From: Streptococcus salivarius
Lineage (GTDB): Bacteria; Bacillota; Bacilli; Lactobacillales; Streptococcaceae
Direction: 5' to 3'
NCBI RefSeq assembly: GCF_009738225.1
Contig: NZ_CP018188.1
Span: 124,001-188,000, forward strand
DNA length: 64,000 bases
This document shows, in pieces, positions 9,086 through 18,355 of the stretch. Below the pieces are notes generated by a model, which ran no database searches, was not told where the DNA came from, and saw only the letters and a program-made list of their open reading frames with translations. The first letter of the stretch is position 1. Every line of letters begins with the position of its first letter. Made by a program: the position numbers and the translations under genes.

Positions 9086-9271
9086 ATGATGACTTATGAT
9101 GAAGTAATGGAAGCGATAGAAAGAGGGTTTATCAAGGGAGATAAAATCAGCATTATTCGACGAAATGGCAAGATCCATGATTATGTTTTACCAGGAGAGA
9201 AAGTAGAACCTGGAGAAATAGTGGAAAAAGAGGACTTAGATGTTGTTCTTGAAGAGTTGAAGGAGTTCTAA
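9086..9271 (+). CDS. Conserved small protein, 61 aa (paralogue at 29070)
   Basis: A strong ribosome site (GGAGG) precedes two adjacent ATGs at 9086 and 9089. The acidic protein (MTYDEVMEAIERGFIKGDK start, DVVLEELKE end) has no membrane segment or known motif. It is nearly identical to the product of 29070-29252, and both share the same upstream 75 bases. Function unknown. The IS inserted 75 bases upstream leaves the promoter-proximal sequence intact. Confidence 0.75.
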   Translation: MMTYDEVMEAIERGFIKGDKISIIRRNGKIHDYVLPGEKVEPGEIVEKEDLDVVLEELKEF

Positions 9272-9370
9272 AATGATGCAGCTTTTAAGTAAGATGATTC
9301 TTATGGTCTCGCAAAAGGGATACAAGAGTGATAAAATAGCCTCAATTATTTAAAATGGAATGACTGCGTA

Positions 9371-10735
9371 CTATAAGGTAGGTGACTCAATAGGAAGGAT
9401 AATTTCTGTTTGAAAATATTCTCCTTGTTCACTTGTGATTATCATACTACCTCCATGTAAATCAACAATTTGGTTAGAAATTTTTAGTCCCATACCACTT
9501 CTGCGAACTCCAGAAATATCAAAATTAAATTCCTCAATTTTATTAATATTTTTAAGTCTATCTGTAGAAGTTCCAATTCCATTATCACGTATAATAACTG
9601 AAAATTTATTACGGGAAATATAGTTAAGGACAATCTGAATATTACAACCAGAAGGGTTATGCAATACAGAATTATAAATGAGATTGTGAATAACTCTAGA
9701 CATCAAAGATTTTTCAATGTACATTTTTTTACCCAACAATTTATTATCAGGAATAAACTCAAAATTAAAATCATTCCAAATCTCTTGATTAATAATTTGT
9801 ATGATTATTTCCTTAAAGAAGGGTATAATGTCTGTTATTTCTTGATTTAATTTTAAATTACCGTTTGTTAGTCTAGCGAATATGTTGAGATCGTTTAGCA
9901 AATTTTGAATATAGTGACTCTCAATCAGCGTAGGTTTCAAATTTTTTAATAGGTCATCATTGTCTGTTTTTTCAATAGCTAATGATGCATTAGCCACGAT
10001 AACTGAGAGTGGGGTTTTGATGTCATGAGCTATTCCAGAAATCCAATTCTCTTTGAATTCTTCATTTTTACGTAGTTTTTTGTTAGCAGAGTTAACCGCT
10101 AAAGTTAATCTATCTAATTCTTGAACAGAATTTACCTGTTTGTTTAAACCGACAGGTAATTTACCTATTGCGTTAATAATTGGCTGGATGTTGCGATTTA
10201 AGAAAGTAACACTATAAAGGTATAGGAATAGGCAAAATAGGCAGTTAACAAATATGATAACTAAAATTAAAATCGGAAAAATTTGAATTCTCTTTAGATC
10301 AAAGAAATTATTTCCGTATCTAATGATACTTTCTTTTGGAAATGCAATTATATAAATATCTTTTTGTTCTTTTTTTATTTGAGTGAATATTGGATAGTCA
10401 TCTAAATAATAACGTGAAAACTTAATGACATCGGCATAATCAAATTGTGTTTTTATATTTTTAGGTTTTTTGATATTAAACTTTTCATTTCCACTTTTTT
10501 GATCAAGAATCATGACCCATAAGTTGTGCTTTTTAATCAGTTTTTTTGCAGTTTGATTAACTTTATATGTTCCATTTGATGGGGTGATGTTCGAAGATAC
10601 ACCTTGTATGATATCTATAGGAGATTGTTGGCTACGGATAAAGTTGGTTGTAGCTACTAATAGAACAAAATCGATAAATATTATGGTAAGAAAGGCGAGA
10701 ATAAATTTTAATATACCTTTTTTGAAAATATTCAT
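9371..10735 (-). CDS. scnK: Lantibiotic two-component sensor kinase (ScnK-like)
   Basis: 454 residues. Two membrane helices near residues 8-30 and 155-178 enclose an extracellular domain. A HisKA motif (GIAHDIKTPLSV), N box (HNLIYNSVLHN) and G boxes (IRDNGIGTS, GMGLKISNQ) follow. It sits 16 bases after the response regulator gene and is transcribed away from the lantibiotic genes, as scnK is in the streptococcin A-FF22 locus. It probably senses the mature lantibiotic. The name rests on locus order and on the FF22-like precursors. Confidence 0.88.
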   Translation of the reverse strand: MNIFKKGILKFILAFLTIIFIDFVLLVATTNFIRSQQSPIDIIQGVSSNITPSNGTYKVNQTAKKLIKKHNLWVMILDQKSGNEKFNIKKPKNIKTQFDYADVIKFSRYYLDDYPIFTQIKKEQKDIYIIAFPKESIIRYGNNFFDLKRIQIFPILILVIIFVNCLFCLFLYLYSVTFLNRNIQPIINAIGKLPVGLNKQVNSVQELDRLTLAVNSANKKLRKNEEFKENWISGIAHDIKTPLSVIVANASLAIEKTDNDDLLKNLKPTLIESHYIQNLLNDLNIFARLTNGNLKLNQEITDIIPFFKEIIIQIINQEIWNDFNFEFIPDNKLLGKKMYIEKSLMSRVIHNLIYNSVLHNPSGCNIQIVLNYISRNKFSVIIRDNGIGTSTDRLKNINKIEEFNFDISGVRRSGMGLKISNQIVDLHGGSMIITSEQGEYFQTEIILPIESPTL

Positions 10736-10751
10736 AGAGGACTCCGTAAAT

Positions 10752-11450
10752 TCAGATAACTAACTTATAACCCAGCCCTTTGACTGTAATGAGGTGACGT
10801 GGTTTTGATGGGGATAATTCTATCTTCTCTCTTATATTACGAATATGTACCATTAAGGATTTTTCATATCCGAAACTATCTATTCCCCAAATAGTATCGC
10901 AGATTGCTTCTGTTGACACAATATAGTTTTTATTGGTATATAGTTTTCTTAGAATCTGTATTTCAGTTGGAGTTAGCGATAAATGCTGTTCCTCTTTTTT
11001 TACACTAGCATTATTTAAATCAATGATACAAGAAGTTAAAGTTATTAATTCTGATTCTCCTTTATATGCTCTCCTCAGTAAAGCAATTATACGATAGATT
11101 AAAGTTTTTGGAAGAAATGGTTTTGTGACAAAGTCATCACCACCTGAATCTAATCCTTTAACTTCATCATCTGGATTATTTTTGGCTGTTAAAAATAAAA
11201 TTGGTATATCAGAAGTTTTTCTGATGTACTGAGCAAGTAGATAACCTTCTCCATCCGGCAACATTACATCTAGGATAATGAGATCTATTTTAGAAATAGA
11301 AAAAATATCTATTCCTTCGCTAATACTGTAAGCATTACTAATATTTTTAAATCCCCTGCTCACCAAAACTTCTTTAATAGATTTACTAAGTGAAACATCA
11401 TCGTCTACTATTAATATCCGTTTGTTTAATAGCTGCGCTTCGAAATTCAT
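10752..11450 (-). CDS. scnR: Lantibiotic OmpR-family response regulator (ScnR-like)
   Basis: 232 residues. Start chosen at the ATG complementary to 11448-11450 (MNFEAQLLNK) because GGGAGG lies 8 bases upstream; an in-frame extension of 15 codons has no such site. The receiver domain (LIVDDDVSL, IILDVMLPDGEGY, Lys in FVTKPF) is followed by a winged-helix DNA-binding domain (LTPTEIQILRKL, HIRNIREKIE). It is expected to bind the direct repeats seen before scnA, the third precursor gene and scnF, and to activate them. Confidence 0.9.
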   Translation of the reverse strand: MNFEAQLLNKRILIVDDDVSLSKSIKEVLVSRGFKNISNAYSISEGIDIFSISKIDLIILDVMLPDGEGYLLAQYIRKTSDIPILFLTAKNNPDDEVKGLDSGGDDFVTKPFLPKTLIYRIIALLRRAYKGESELITLTSCIIDLNNASVKKEEQHLSLTPTEIQILRKLYTNKNYIVSTEAICDTIWGIDSFGYEKSLMVHIRNIREKIELSPSKPRHLITVKGLGYKLVI

Positions 11451-11478
11451 ATACGCGCCTCCCATAAAATTTATTTTA

Positions 11479-11484
11479 ATTATA
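11479..11484 (-). promoter_or_regulatory. -10 element of scnRK
   Basis: A perfect TATAAT on the minus strand lies about 29 bases before the scnR start; the -35 region is weak. It lacks the paired TCTT repeats found before the structural genes, so basal expression is plausible. Confidence 0.45.
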
Positions 11485-11566
11485 CCATAAACCATCTTAC
11501 TTTAATAAACTGTAGGCAGATAGGAAATTTAAATTCTTAAAAATAATTTTAAGATTTCTTTACTCT

Positions 11567-11601
11567 GTCTTAACCTAGTCTTCGTAAAATTTACTTGTAA
11601 C
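11567..11601 (+). promoter_or_regulatory. Putative ScnR-controlled promoter P1 (scnA)
   Basis: Two TCTT blocks at 11568-11571 and 11579-11582 are exactly 11 bases apart. After 13 bases comes the hexamer TGTAAC at 11596-11601, which fits a weak -10. The same layout occurs at P2 and P3. No good -35 is present, as expected for an activator-dependent promoter. Confidence 0.6.
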
Positions 11602-11707
11602 AAAGATACTTAGTCTCAAAATAATAACGGATTATCAATAGCTTTGAATAGTCATGTGCTAGAGGTAACTTAGCAGATTATTCTTAAATCTTAGAAAGAG
11701 GAAAAAT

Positions 11708-11857
11708 ATGAAAAAAGATGTAGTTATCGAATCAATTAAAGAAGTAAGTCTTGAAGAGCTTGATCAAATTATTGGAGCTGGGAACGGTGTGTTTAAAACT
11801 ATCTCACATGAGTGTCATCTTAATACCTGGGCATTTCTTGCTACATGTTGCTCATAA
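11708..11857 (+). CDS. scnA: Lantibiotic precursor, streptococcin A-FF22-like (copy 1)
   Basis: A 49-residue prepeptide with ribosome site GAGGA. The leader of about 24 residues contains EVSLEELDQIIGA and ends in a double-glycine-type site (GA). The core of 25 residues starts GNGVFKTISHEC and ends AFLATCCS. This matches streptococcin A-FF22 as I remember it, except that the Lys after the first Gly is missing. The TxSxEC motif and CC end are the ring-forming residues of the lacticin 481 group. The product is modified by ScnM and cut and exported by ScnT. Confidence 0.95.
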   Translation: MKKDVVIESIKEVSLEELDQIIGAGNGVFKTISHECHLNTWAFLATCCS

Positions 11858-11885
11858 TAATTATTAATTTAGAGAGAGGAAAATT

Positions 11886-12035
11886 ATGAAAAAAGATGCA
11901 ATTATCGAATCAATTAAAGAAGTAAGTCTTGAAGAACTTGACCAAATTATTGGAGCTGGGAACGGTGTGTTTAAAACCATTTCACATGAGTGTCACTTGA
12001 ATACTTGGGCATTTCTTGCTACATGTTGCTCATAA
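11886..12035 (+). CDS. scnA': Lantibiotic precursor, identical core (copy 2)
   Basis: A second 49-residue prepeptide, 28 bases after the first. The core is identical to copy 1; the leader differs only at residues 5-6 (DAII instead of DVVI). The DNA shows synonymous changes, so this is a tandem duplication kept by selection on the core. It probably raises gene dosage. It shares promoter P1 with copy 1 and is followed by a terminator-like hairpin. Confidence 0.95.
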   Translation: MKKDAIIESIKEVSLEELDQIIGAGNGVFKTISHECHLNTWAFLATCCS

Positions 12036-12062
12036 TTTTTGATGACTAAGTATCTACATTGT

Positions 12063-12097
12063 TATATAAAGAAGAGGGAAACCTCTTTTTTTTATAT
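12063..12097 (+). terminator. Terminator/attenuator after the twin scnA genes
   Basis: The stem AAGAGG / CCTCTT with a GAAA loop is extended by ATATAAA / TTTATAT pairs and includes a run of T. It separates the twin precursor genes from the third precursor and from scnM, and can keep precursor mRNA more abundant than enzyme mRNA. Confidence 0.8.
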
Positions 12098-12184
12098 GAT
12101 GAATTTTGTTTATTTATTCATTCATGTAGTTCATATAATTTATGACTATATATTAAATTAGAAATTTATCTTGACTTTACTTTG

Positions 12185-12218
12185 CCTTAAACTTGTCTTT
12201 ATGTTGCAATTTTAGAAT
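12185..12218 (+). promoter_or_regulatory. Putative ScnR-controlled promoter P2 (third precursor, scnM, scnT)
   Basis: CCTT at 12185-12188 and TCTT at 12196-12199 are 11 bases apart. Thirteen bases later comes TAGAAT at 12213-12218. Spacing is identical to P1 and P3. Confidence 0.62.
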
Positions 12219-12281
12219 CAATTTATAAAGAAAAATAATTTCGAGCCAGACTCGACATGAAATTTAATGAGGTTATAGACT

Positions 12282-12440
12282 ATGAAAAATAATAAAATTC
12301 ATCTAGAAGCTTTGGAAGCGTTACAAGAACTAAAAATGGAAGAAATAGATAATCTTTTGGGCGGAGCTGGTCATGGAGTAAATACTATTTCTGCTGAATG
12401 TCGTTGGAATAGCTTACAAGCTATCTTTACCTGTTGTTAA
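12282..12440 (+). CDS. Third lantibiotic precursor (ScnA1-like)
   Basis: A 52-residue prepeptide preceded by TGAGG. The leader holds LKMEEIDNLLGGA, with a double-glycine site. The core starts GHGVNTISAECRWNS and ends AIFTCC. It keeps the TxSxEC and CC ring residues of the same group but shares little else with the twin scnA cores. It is the first gene of the scnM transcript. It may be a second lantibiotic or a partner peptide; a similar extra precursor is, as I recall, present in related macedocin-type loci. Confidence 0.9.
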   Translation: MKNNKIHLEALEALQELKMEEIDNLLGGAGHGVNTISAECRWNSLQAIFTCC

Positions 12441-12459
12441 TTTTTAGAAAGGTAAGACA

Positions 12460-15240
12460 ATGAATCATCAAGAACAATTATATAGTCAGTTTAATAAATT
12501 TCCTAAAGTTTTTATTGAAAAGAAAATACCTGAAGTTCTTAATGAGGATGTTAAGGTACTAAAACAGGTTGAGAAAAATATATCAGACTATTATCGATCT
12601 ACATTAATTTATTTGATTAACGAAAAACGTATTGAAGGGAAGTTAATTGGCGATACAGCTGAGCTACGATATGATTATTTTAATAATGTATTATGTAAAA
12701 ATGGTGATATTTTAGAAGAAATAGAGGAAAGATTTCCGACTATTAGTCAACGTGTCATCATCAGTATAGAGCAGTACCTTGATTTGCTTAAATGCGTAAA
12801 AAAACATTTTTCAATAGACTTTTCAATATTGAAAAAAATAAAATTTATTTGCTCAGATGATGAATATCCTAATTTAAACAATCTTGATATTAAAGTAACA
12901 GGTGATATTCATAATGGAAGTGGAGTTTGTATTTTATCTTATGAGGGACAAAAATTAGTTTATAAGAAAAAATCGTCAAAACCAAATCATCTTTTAAAAA
13001 AATTGGATAATCAAGTTAGCAAGTATTTAAAAAAAGAGATTCAGTTTGTACCTGACTTTTTAGATAGGGAAGGTTACTTTTGGGAAACTTTTATAGACAG
13101 TAAACCAGTTTGTTCGATTGATGAAGCGAAAGAGTTTTATAAAAGAATGGGTTATCTTGTAGCATATGCTTACATTTTAAATATTTCTGACTTGCATTTC
13201 GAAAATCTTATTTCACATAATGTTCAGCCTATCCTAGTAGATGCTGAGACAGTATTTTCTGTAAGTCCGTATGAAACAGTAGCGGATAATAATGCTACTT
13301 TAGAGATAATTCGGGATAGCAGAAATTCAGTACTATCTACAGGATTGTTACCTGTGTCTGAAGCCGATAAAATTTTTGGAGGAGATACTAGTGGAGTTTT
13401 AGGGGGCACTCTTATTGGTGAAGCAAGAGTGCTGATAAACCAGAATAGAGATGATATACATGTTGAAAAACAAAAATATAAAACAGAAAATCAAGCTCAC
13501 TTACCTTATCGAGTAGGACAAACGGGATTAAGGAATTATTTAAATGCAGAAGATTACATTGATTCCATAAAAATGGGCTACCTAGAGTTAGGTCATTTTA
13601 TTATTGATAATAAAGAATTTCTAAAACAACTTTATTTAAGTTTTAGTGATTTAAAAACAAGAGTTTTATTTAGAAATACTAGAGATTACAGTTTAGTCCG
13701 TCAATTGTTGACTTCACCAATTTATTGTAATCAGTCAAATGTTTTATTTGAAAAGATGTCTGATAAATTATCAAATTTTGAAAGTTTGAATTTATGTGAA
13801 TCTGAAGAAAAACAATTACTTAATATGAATATTCCATATTTTTATTCTCGTATTAGTGATGTCGACATTAAAGATAATGAGACTATAGTATGGAAATTAA
13901 AAGAATCTGCTTTAACCGAGGCATTAAAAAAATTGGAAAGATTTGACTTGAGCATAATGAAGGAACAAGTCGATTTAATTGAATTTTCTATTAAAACACC
14001 AAATGCTTTGTATAGTACCGAGCTTCAAGAGTCGTACAAAAAATTTAATAATTTAAATTCAGATAAAGAGGTTTTGTTTGCTGGTATCAATACGCTAGTT
14101 GATACCATTTTGAATAATGAGAAATGCTCTAAATTAGATGGAAGTACAAATTGGTTAACGCTTAAAGTTACAGATTATGATGCATTTAAACTTGAACCTA
14201 TGGATCTATCTATTTATGAGGGAATTTCTGGATTATCAATTGCATTATGTGAAGTCTACGATTTAGTGAATAGTGAAAGACAGGAGAAAATTTATAATTG
14301 TATACATAGAATTTTTCTAACTCTCTCAAACTCTTACGATAGTGTGCAAAATCAATCGTACTACGTTGGAAAATTAGGTATTCTTTCTGCATTGAAAAGA
14401 ATACAGTTGATTACGGGACAAAAAATCTCAAAGTCAATTTTAGATAGAAATAAGGATTACAGTTTAGATTTGAATGTTTCGAGTGCAGATTTTCTTTCAA
14501 GTTTTCCTAATGAGATTGTTGCTCTGTATAGAAGTGATTTGTCAATTAAAAATCTTCGACAAGCCTTAGATAAATTAATTGATTTAAAGGTTAATTATGA
14601 GAATTATATTGCTTGGGATAATTTGGAATCAAATAATGTTAGTTTAGCACATGGAAATCTAGGAATAGAATTGGCATTACACTATATTGCTGGAATTTTG
14701 GATAATTCTAAAGCCCTAGAGATGTTATTTCAAGCGAATAACTTTGATAATCGCCAAAAAATATCTCAAGGTTGGATAGATAAAAGAAATAATTCAACCA
14801 GTGCTAATTGGTGTCATGGCTCAACAGGAGTTCTTGTTGCAAGATTAGCTCAACTAGAATTGGATAAAAAATTTCAGCTAATTCCTAGTGCTAGAAGAAA
14901 AGAGTTAGAAGCTGATATTAGACATGCAGTATCTCAAATAATTGAAGTTGGATTCAATATGACCAATTTTTCTATTTGTCATGGAACTAGTGGAAATTTG
15001 TTAGCACTTAACTATTATCGTTCATATCTTAAAGGACACGAAGCACAAGAGTTGGAAAAAATTTTGGAAATTGAGTATAGGAAGTTGCATTCATTTGGTT
15101 TAGAAAATGGGTGGATGTGCAGTTTTAATACTAAATATAATGTTTATGGGATTATGAATGGTTTGTCAGGGATATTATATTCTACAGCCAAGTATCTAAA
15201 AAGAGATAATTCTCTAGACCTTCTAATCCCTACTCTATAA
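12460..15240 (+). CDS. scnM: LanM lantibiotic synthetase (dehydratase-cyclase)
   Basis: 926 residues, the usual LanM length. The N-terminal DUF4135 dehydratase domain phosphorylates and eliminates Ser/Thr (kinase-like patch DLHFENLI near residue 247 and PILVDAETVF). The C-terminal LanC-like cyclase has the zinc-site motifs NWCHGSTG near residue 784 and ICHGTSG near 840, plus the HGNLGIEL motif. It would dehydrate and cyclise all three precursors. The start ATG 12460 follows GAAAGG, 19 bases after the third precursor gene. Confidence 0.96.
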   Translation: MNHQEQLYSQFNKFPKVFIEKKIPEVLNEDVKVLKQVEKNISDYYRSTLIYLINEKRIEGKLIGDTAELRYDYFNNVLCKNGDILEEIEERFPTISQRVIISIEQYLDLLKCVKKHFSIDFSILKKIKFICSDDEYPNLNNLDIKVTGDIHNGSGVCILSYEGQKLVYKKKSSKPNHLLKKLDNQVSKYLKKEIQFVPDFLDREGYFWETFIDSKPVCSIDEAKEFYKRMGYLVAYAYILNISDLHFENLISHNVQPILVDAETVFSVSPYETVADNNATLEIIRDSRNSVLSTGLLPVSEADKIFGGDTSGVLGGTLIGEARVLINQNRDDIHVEKQKYKTENQAHLPYRVGQTGLRNYLNAEDYIDSIKMGYLELGHFIIDNKEFLKQLYLSFSDLKTRVLFRNTRDYSLVRQLLTSPIYCNQSNVLFEKMSDKLSNFESLNLCESEEKQLLNMNIPYFYSRISDVDIKDNETIVWKLKESALTEALKKLERFDLSIMKEQVDLIEFSIKTPNALYSTELQESYKKFNNLNSDKEVLFAGINTLVDTILNNEKCSKLDGSTNWLTLKVTDYDAFKLEPMDLSIYEGISGLSIALCEVYDLVNSERQEKIYNCIHRIFLTLSNSYDSVQNQSYYVGKLGILSALKRIQLITGQKISKSILDRNKDYSLDLNVSSADFLSSFPNEIVALYRSDLSIKNLRQALDKLIDLKVNYENYIAWDNLESNNVSLAHGNLGIELALHYIAGILDNSKALEMLFQANNFDNRQKISQGWIDKRNNSTSANWCHGSTGVLVARLAQLELDKKFQLIPSARRKELEADIRHAVSQIIEVGFNMTNFSICHGTSGNLLALNYYRSYLKGHEAQELEKILEIEYRKLHSFGLENGWMCSFNTKYNVYGIMNGLSGILYSTAKYLKRDNSLDLLIPTL

Positions 15241-15266
15241 TCAGCGATAGGAAGGAAACTTTATAC

Positions 15267-17339
15267 ATGAAGATTGTTTTGCAAAATAACGAGGAGGATT
15301 GCTTATTAGCATGTTATACAATGCTATTAAATGATCTGGGGCACAAAGTCCCTTTATATGAGGTATATAATAAAGATACCCTACCAGCGGATGGTCTGAA
15401 TGTATCGTACTTACTATCTCTTAACGAGAGGTTTGGAGTAACCTTGAATGCATACCATGCTACATATGAGGATATATGTAAAATCTATAAGGAACAGAAA
15501 CAAAGGATGATTCTCCACTGGAATAATGATCATTTTGTTGTTCTAGAAAAGATTACTGCAACCCAAGTTATGATAGTAGATCCAGCAATTGGTCGAGTAA
15601 AATATAGTTATGAAGAATTTATAAAACACTACTCTAAAACAATAGTGTTGATAAGTAAAAGTAAGAATTTTCAAAAGCAAAAATATAACCAAATTTTTTG
15701 GAAATATTTTATACAAACTTTGAAAACAAAAACAATTATTTTATTTTTAGTTTCATTAGTGTTAATCCAGATCAGCGTTTTAATATTTTCGGTAGTATTA
15801 AGATACATGTTAGCGGAAAAATTTAAATTCTGGGCCAGTATCATTCTTCTAGCGGGGGTAGTTTTATTCCAACTATTTGGATATTTTATTAAAAATAATG
15901 CACTGGATGAATATAATTTAGATTTTGATAATAATTATAGCAGAATACTTTTTGAAAAATTATTGAAAAAGCCACTTTTATATTTTAGAAATCATTTAAG
16001 CGGTGGAATTTCAGAAAAGATTAATTTCAAATCTACCTTAAGGGATAATGTTACTTTAAAAATTATTCCGTCATGTGTTAGTTTTATTTCAGCAATTGTT
16101 ATTTTTATATATCTGATGACTATTTCAGTCAAATTAACAGTGATTCTAGTTACGATGATTTCAGCGTATAGTATTATTTCAATATTTCTTTATCGCAAAC
16201 AAAACGAATATAATCAAACCTATTTGCAGTATCTAATTGATTTTAATTCGGAATTGCAAATGGATTTAGACGATATTGACTATATCAAAATTATGAGGCG
16301 GGAAGGTTTGACCTTTAGTTCATGGATGGATATTAATAAAAAAGTTACTGAAAAGTATTCACAGATTTTGAAATTTGAAAATCTTACACAGCTGATTGGT
16401 ACGATTTTTAATTATATTAGTCTCTCGGTAATCATCATAGTAGCAGTTTACTATGAAAATTATATACATGTTTCCATTTCAGACCTATTAGTTTATCAGA
16501 CTAGTATTTCGTTATTAGTATCAGCTATTGAGCAAGTTAAGGGGGCTGCTTTTGAAGCTATAAGGTTAGGTGTCTATGCAGAAAAACAAAGTGATTTATT
16601 AAAAGACAGTAAACCAATTTTAGTACAAAGCTCGAGTTCAGACGAGTATTTGATAAAAGCTGAAAAGTTGAATTTTTCTTATGGCATGAAGCCGATTTAT
16701 AATGATATTGATTTAACAATTGGTAAAGGAGAAAAAGTTGCTATCGTAGGGAAATCAGGTAGTGGGAAATCAACGTTATTACTGTTATTAGCAGGTATGT
16801 TACGTTATAATGGCTCATTAAAATATGGTATCGAAAATTTTGAAGAATGTTTGAGTGTTGTTCTTCAGAATATGACCTTAAGAAAGGGAAGTGTATTAGA
16901 AAATTTGGAGTGGGATTCAGATGATTTAACACCCCTATTTCAAGTATTAAAAGATACCTCGGCAGATGAAGTTATTAACCAATTGCCAAATAAAGTTCAT
17001 TCAAAATTATTAAAACAAGGGAAAAATTTATCGGGGGGACAAATTCAGAAACTATTAATAGCTAAATCGTTACTTAAAAATGAAGGTATCATTTTTTGGG
17101 ATGAAGCATTCAGTAACCTCGATGAACAAAGTAAAAATAAAATTTACACCAATATTCTAAAAAATAGTAATTATTCAAAAAAGACTATGCTGATGGTTAG
17201 CCATCATCTAGATATTGTTGAATATGTTGATTACATTATCTATATAGACGATGAGACAGGTAAAGTCTATAAAGATACTCATAGTAATCTAATAAAAACC
17301 AATGAAAGTTACTTCAACTTCATTAATTCAAAAGTATAG
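15267..17339 (+). CDS. scnT: LanT peptidase-containing ABC exporter
   Basis: 690 residues. The N-terminal C39 peptidase domain (Cys12 in NNEEDCLLAC, His89 in NNDHFVVL, Asp105 in VDPAIG) cuts leaders after double-glycine-type sites. About six membrane helices span residues 155-430. The ABC domain has Walker A GKSGSGKST, signature LSGGQIQKL, Walker B IIFWDEAFSNLD and switch His MVSHHLD. It removes the leader and exports the mature lantibiotic. It directly follows scnM. Confidence 0.96.
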   Translation: MKIVLQNNEEDCLLACYTMLLNDLGHKVPLYEVYNKDTLPADGLNVSYLLSLNERFGVTLNAYHATYEDICKIYKEQKQRMILHWNNDHFVVLEKITATQVMIVDPAIGRVKYSYEEFIKHYSKTIVLISKSKNFQKQKYNQIFWKYFIQTLKTKTIILFLVSLVLIQISVLIFSVVLRYMLAEKFKFWASIILLAGVVLFQLFGYFIKNNALDEYNLDFDNNYSRILFEKLLKKPLLYFRNHLSGGISEKINFKSTLRDNVTLKIIPSCVSFISAIVIFIYLMTISVKLTVILVTMISAYSIISIFLYRKQNEYNQTYLQYLIDFNSELQMDLDDIDYIKIMRREGLTFSSWMDINKKVTEKYSQILKFENLTQLIGTIFNYISLSVIIIVAVYYENYIHVSISDLLVYQTSISLLVSAIEQVKGAAFEAIRLGVYAEKQSDLLKDSKPILVQSSSSDEYLIKAEKLNFSYGMKPIYNDIDLTIGKGEKVAIVGKSGSGKSTLLLLLAGMLRYNGSLKYGIENFEECLSVVLQNMTLRKGSVLENLEWDSDDLTPLFQVLKDTSADEVINQLPNKVHSKLLKQGKNLSGGQIQKLLIAKSLLKNEGIIFWDEAFSNLDEQSKNKIYTNILKNSNYSKKTMLMVSHHLDIVEYVDYIIYIDDETGKVYKDTHSNLIKTNESYFNFINSKV

Positions 17340-17355
17340 AAAATATCTTGATCTA

Positions 17356-17389
17356 TCTTAATGTTATCTTTAAGATGATAAAGTAGAAT
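17356..17389 (+). promoter_or_regulatory. Putative ScnR-controlled promoter P3 (scnFEG)
   Basis: TCTT at 17356-17359 and TCTT at 17367-17370 are 11 bases apart, then 13 bases to TAGAAT at 17384-17389. This is the same layout as P1 and P2, so immunity can be induced with production. A small hairpin (GTAATCC / GGATTAC at 17408-17430) lies in the leader before scnF. Confidence 0.62.
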
Positions 17390-17445
17390 TACATTGTAAA
17401 GAAAGGAGTAATCCTGGCTAAAAGGATTACAAGGAAATTAATGAG

Positions 17446-18354
17446 ATGAATAATATTATTGAATTGAAAAATCTTAAAAAGGTCTATAAAGATACTACTA
17501 CAGTGGATCTTAAGAAACTGACAGTCAGAGAAGGGGAAATCTATGGTTTCTTAGGTCCCAACGGCGCAGGGAAAACAACTACGATGAAAATGATCTTATC
17601 TTTGGTGGAGCCTACTTTAGGAGAGATTTTAGTCAATGGTCAAAATATCAAAGAGAATAATGATTACCTAAATCAAATTGGATCGATGATTGAGGAACCA
17701 TCTTATTATCCAAATTTAACGGGATATGAAAACTTATTAGTATTTCAAAAAATGGTAGGTTTTGATGAGGATAATATTTGGCCAACTTTGAAATTAGTTG
17801 GATTGGCGGAGGACAAAAATCGTAAGAAATTAGTGAAAGCCTATTCCCTAGGGATGAAGCAACGTTTAGCCTTAGCTTTTGCTTTAGTTAAAAAGCCCCA
17901 AATTTTATTATTAGATGAACCGACTAATGGTCTTGATCCAGCAGGGATTCATGAAATTCGTGAGTTGATTGTTAAATTAGCAAAAGAAGAAGGCTTAACA
18001 GTCTTTATCTCCAGCCACATCTTATCAGAGATAGAACAAATTGCTGATCGGGTTGGTATTATAAATCATGGTTGTTTAGTTTATGAAGGAGAGATTCGAG
18101 AGATCAAATCAAATACTTGGATTGAGATTGGTGGCGATTTTTCGCAAAATAATATTGTTCAACACTTAGTTGATTTCGGTTCAGTCAGAGTACGGGAAGC
18201 ATCGGCGAGTGAGGTTAAATTAGACGATATGAGTAACGATCGTCTTGCGGATATTATCACCTATATAACCGACCTTGGCTTTAGAATTTTTCGTGTCACT
18301 AGAGAAAGTGAGACATTAGAAGATATTTTTCTGGAACTAACAAAGGAGGTATAA
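17446..18354 (+). CDS. scnF: Lantibiotic immunity ABC ATPase (ScnF)
   Basis: 302 residues. Walker A GPNGAGKTT, signature YSLGMKQRL, Walker B LLLDEPTNGLDP and switch His SSHILSE are all intact. It is the ATPase of a LanFEG immunity transporter, which expels lantibiotic from the membrane. It has its own ScnR-type promoter and lies two bases upstream of scnE. Homology to other BcrA-type ATPases is general; the assignment rests on position. Confidence 0.93.
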   Translation: MNNIIELKNLKKVYKDTTTVDLKKLTVREGEIYGFLGPNGAGKTTTMKMILSLVEPTLGEILVNGQNIKENNDYLNQIGSMIEEPSYYPNLTGYENLLVFQKMVGFDEDNIWPTLKLVGLAEDKNRKKLVKAYSLGMKQRLALAFALVKKPQILLLDEPTNGLDPAGIHEIRELIVKLAKEEGLTVFISSHILSEIEQIADRVGIINHGCLVYEGEIREIKSNTWIEIGGDFSQNNIVQHLVDFGSVRVREASASEVKLDDMSNDRLADIITYITDLGFRIFRVTRESETLEDIFLELTKEV

Positions 18355-18355
18355 G

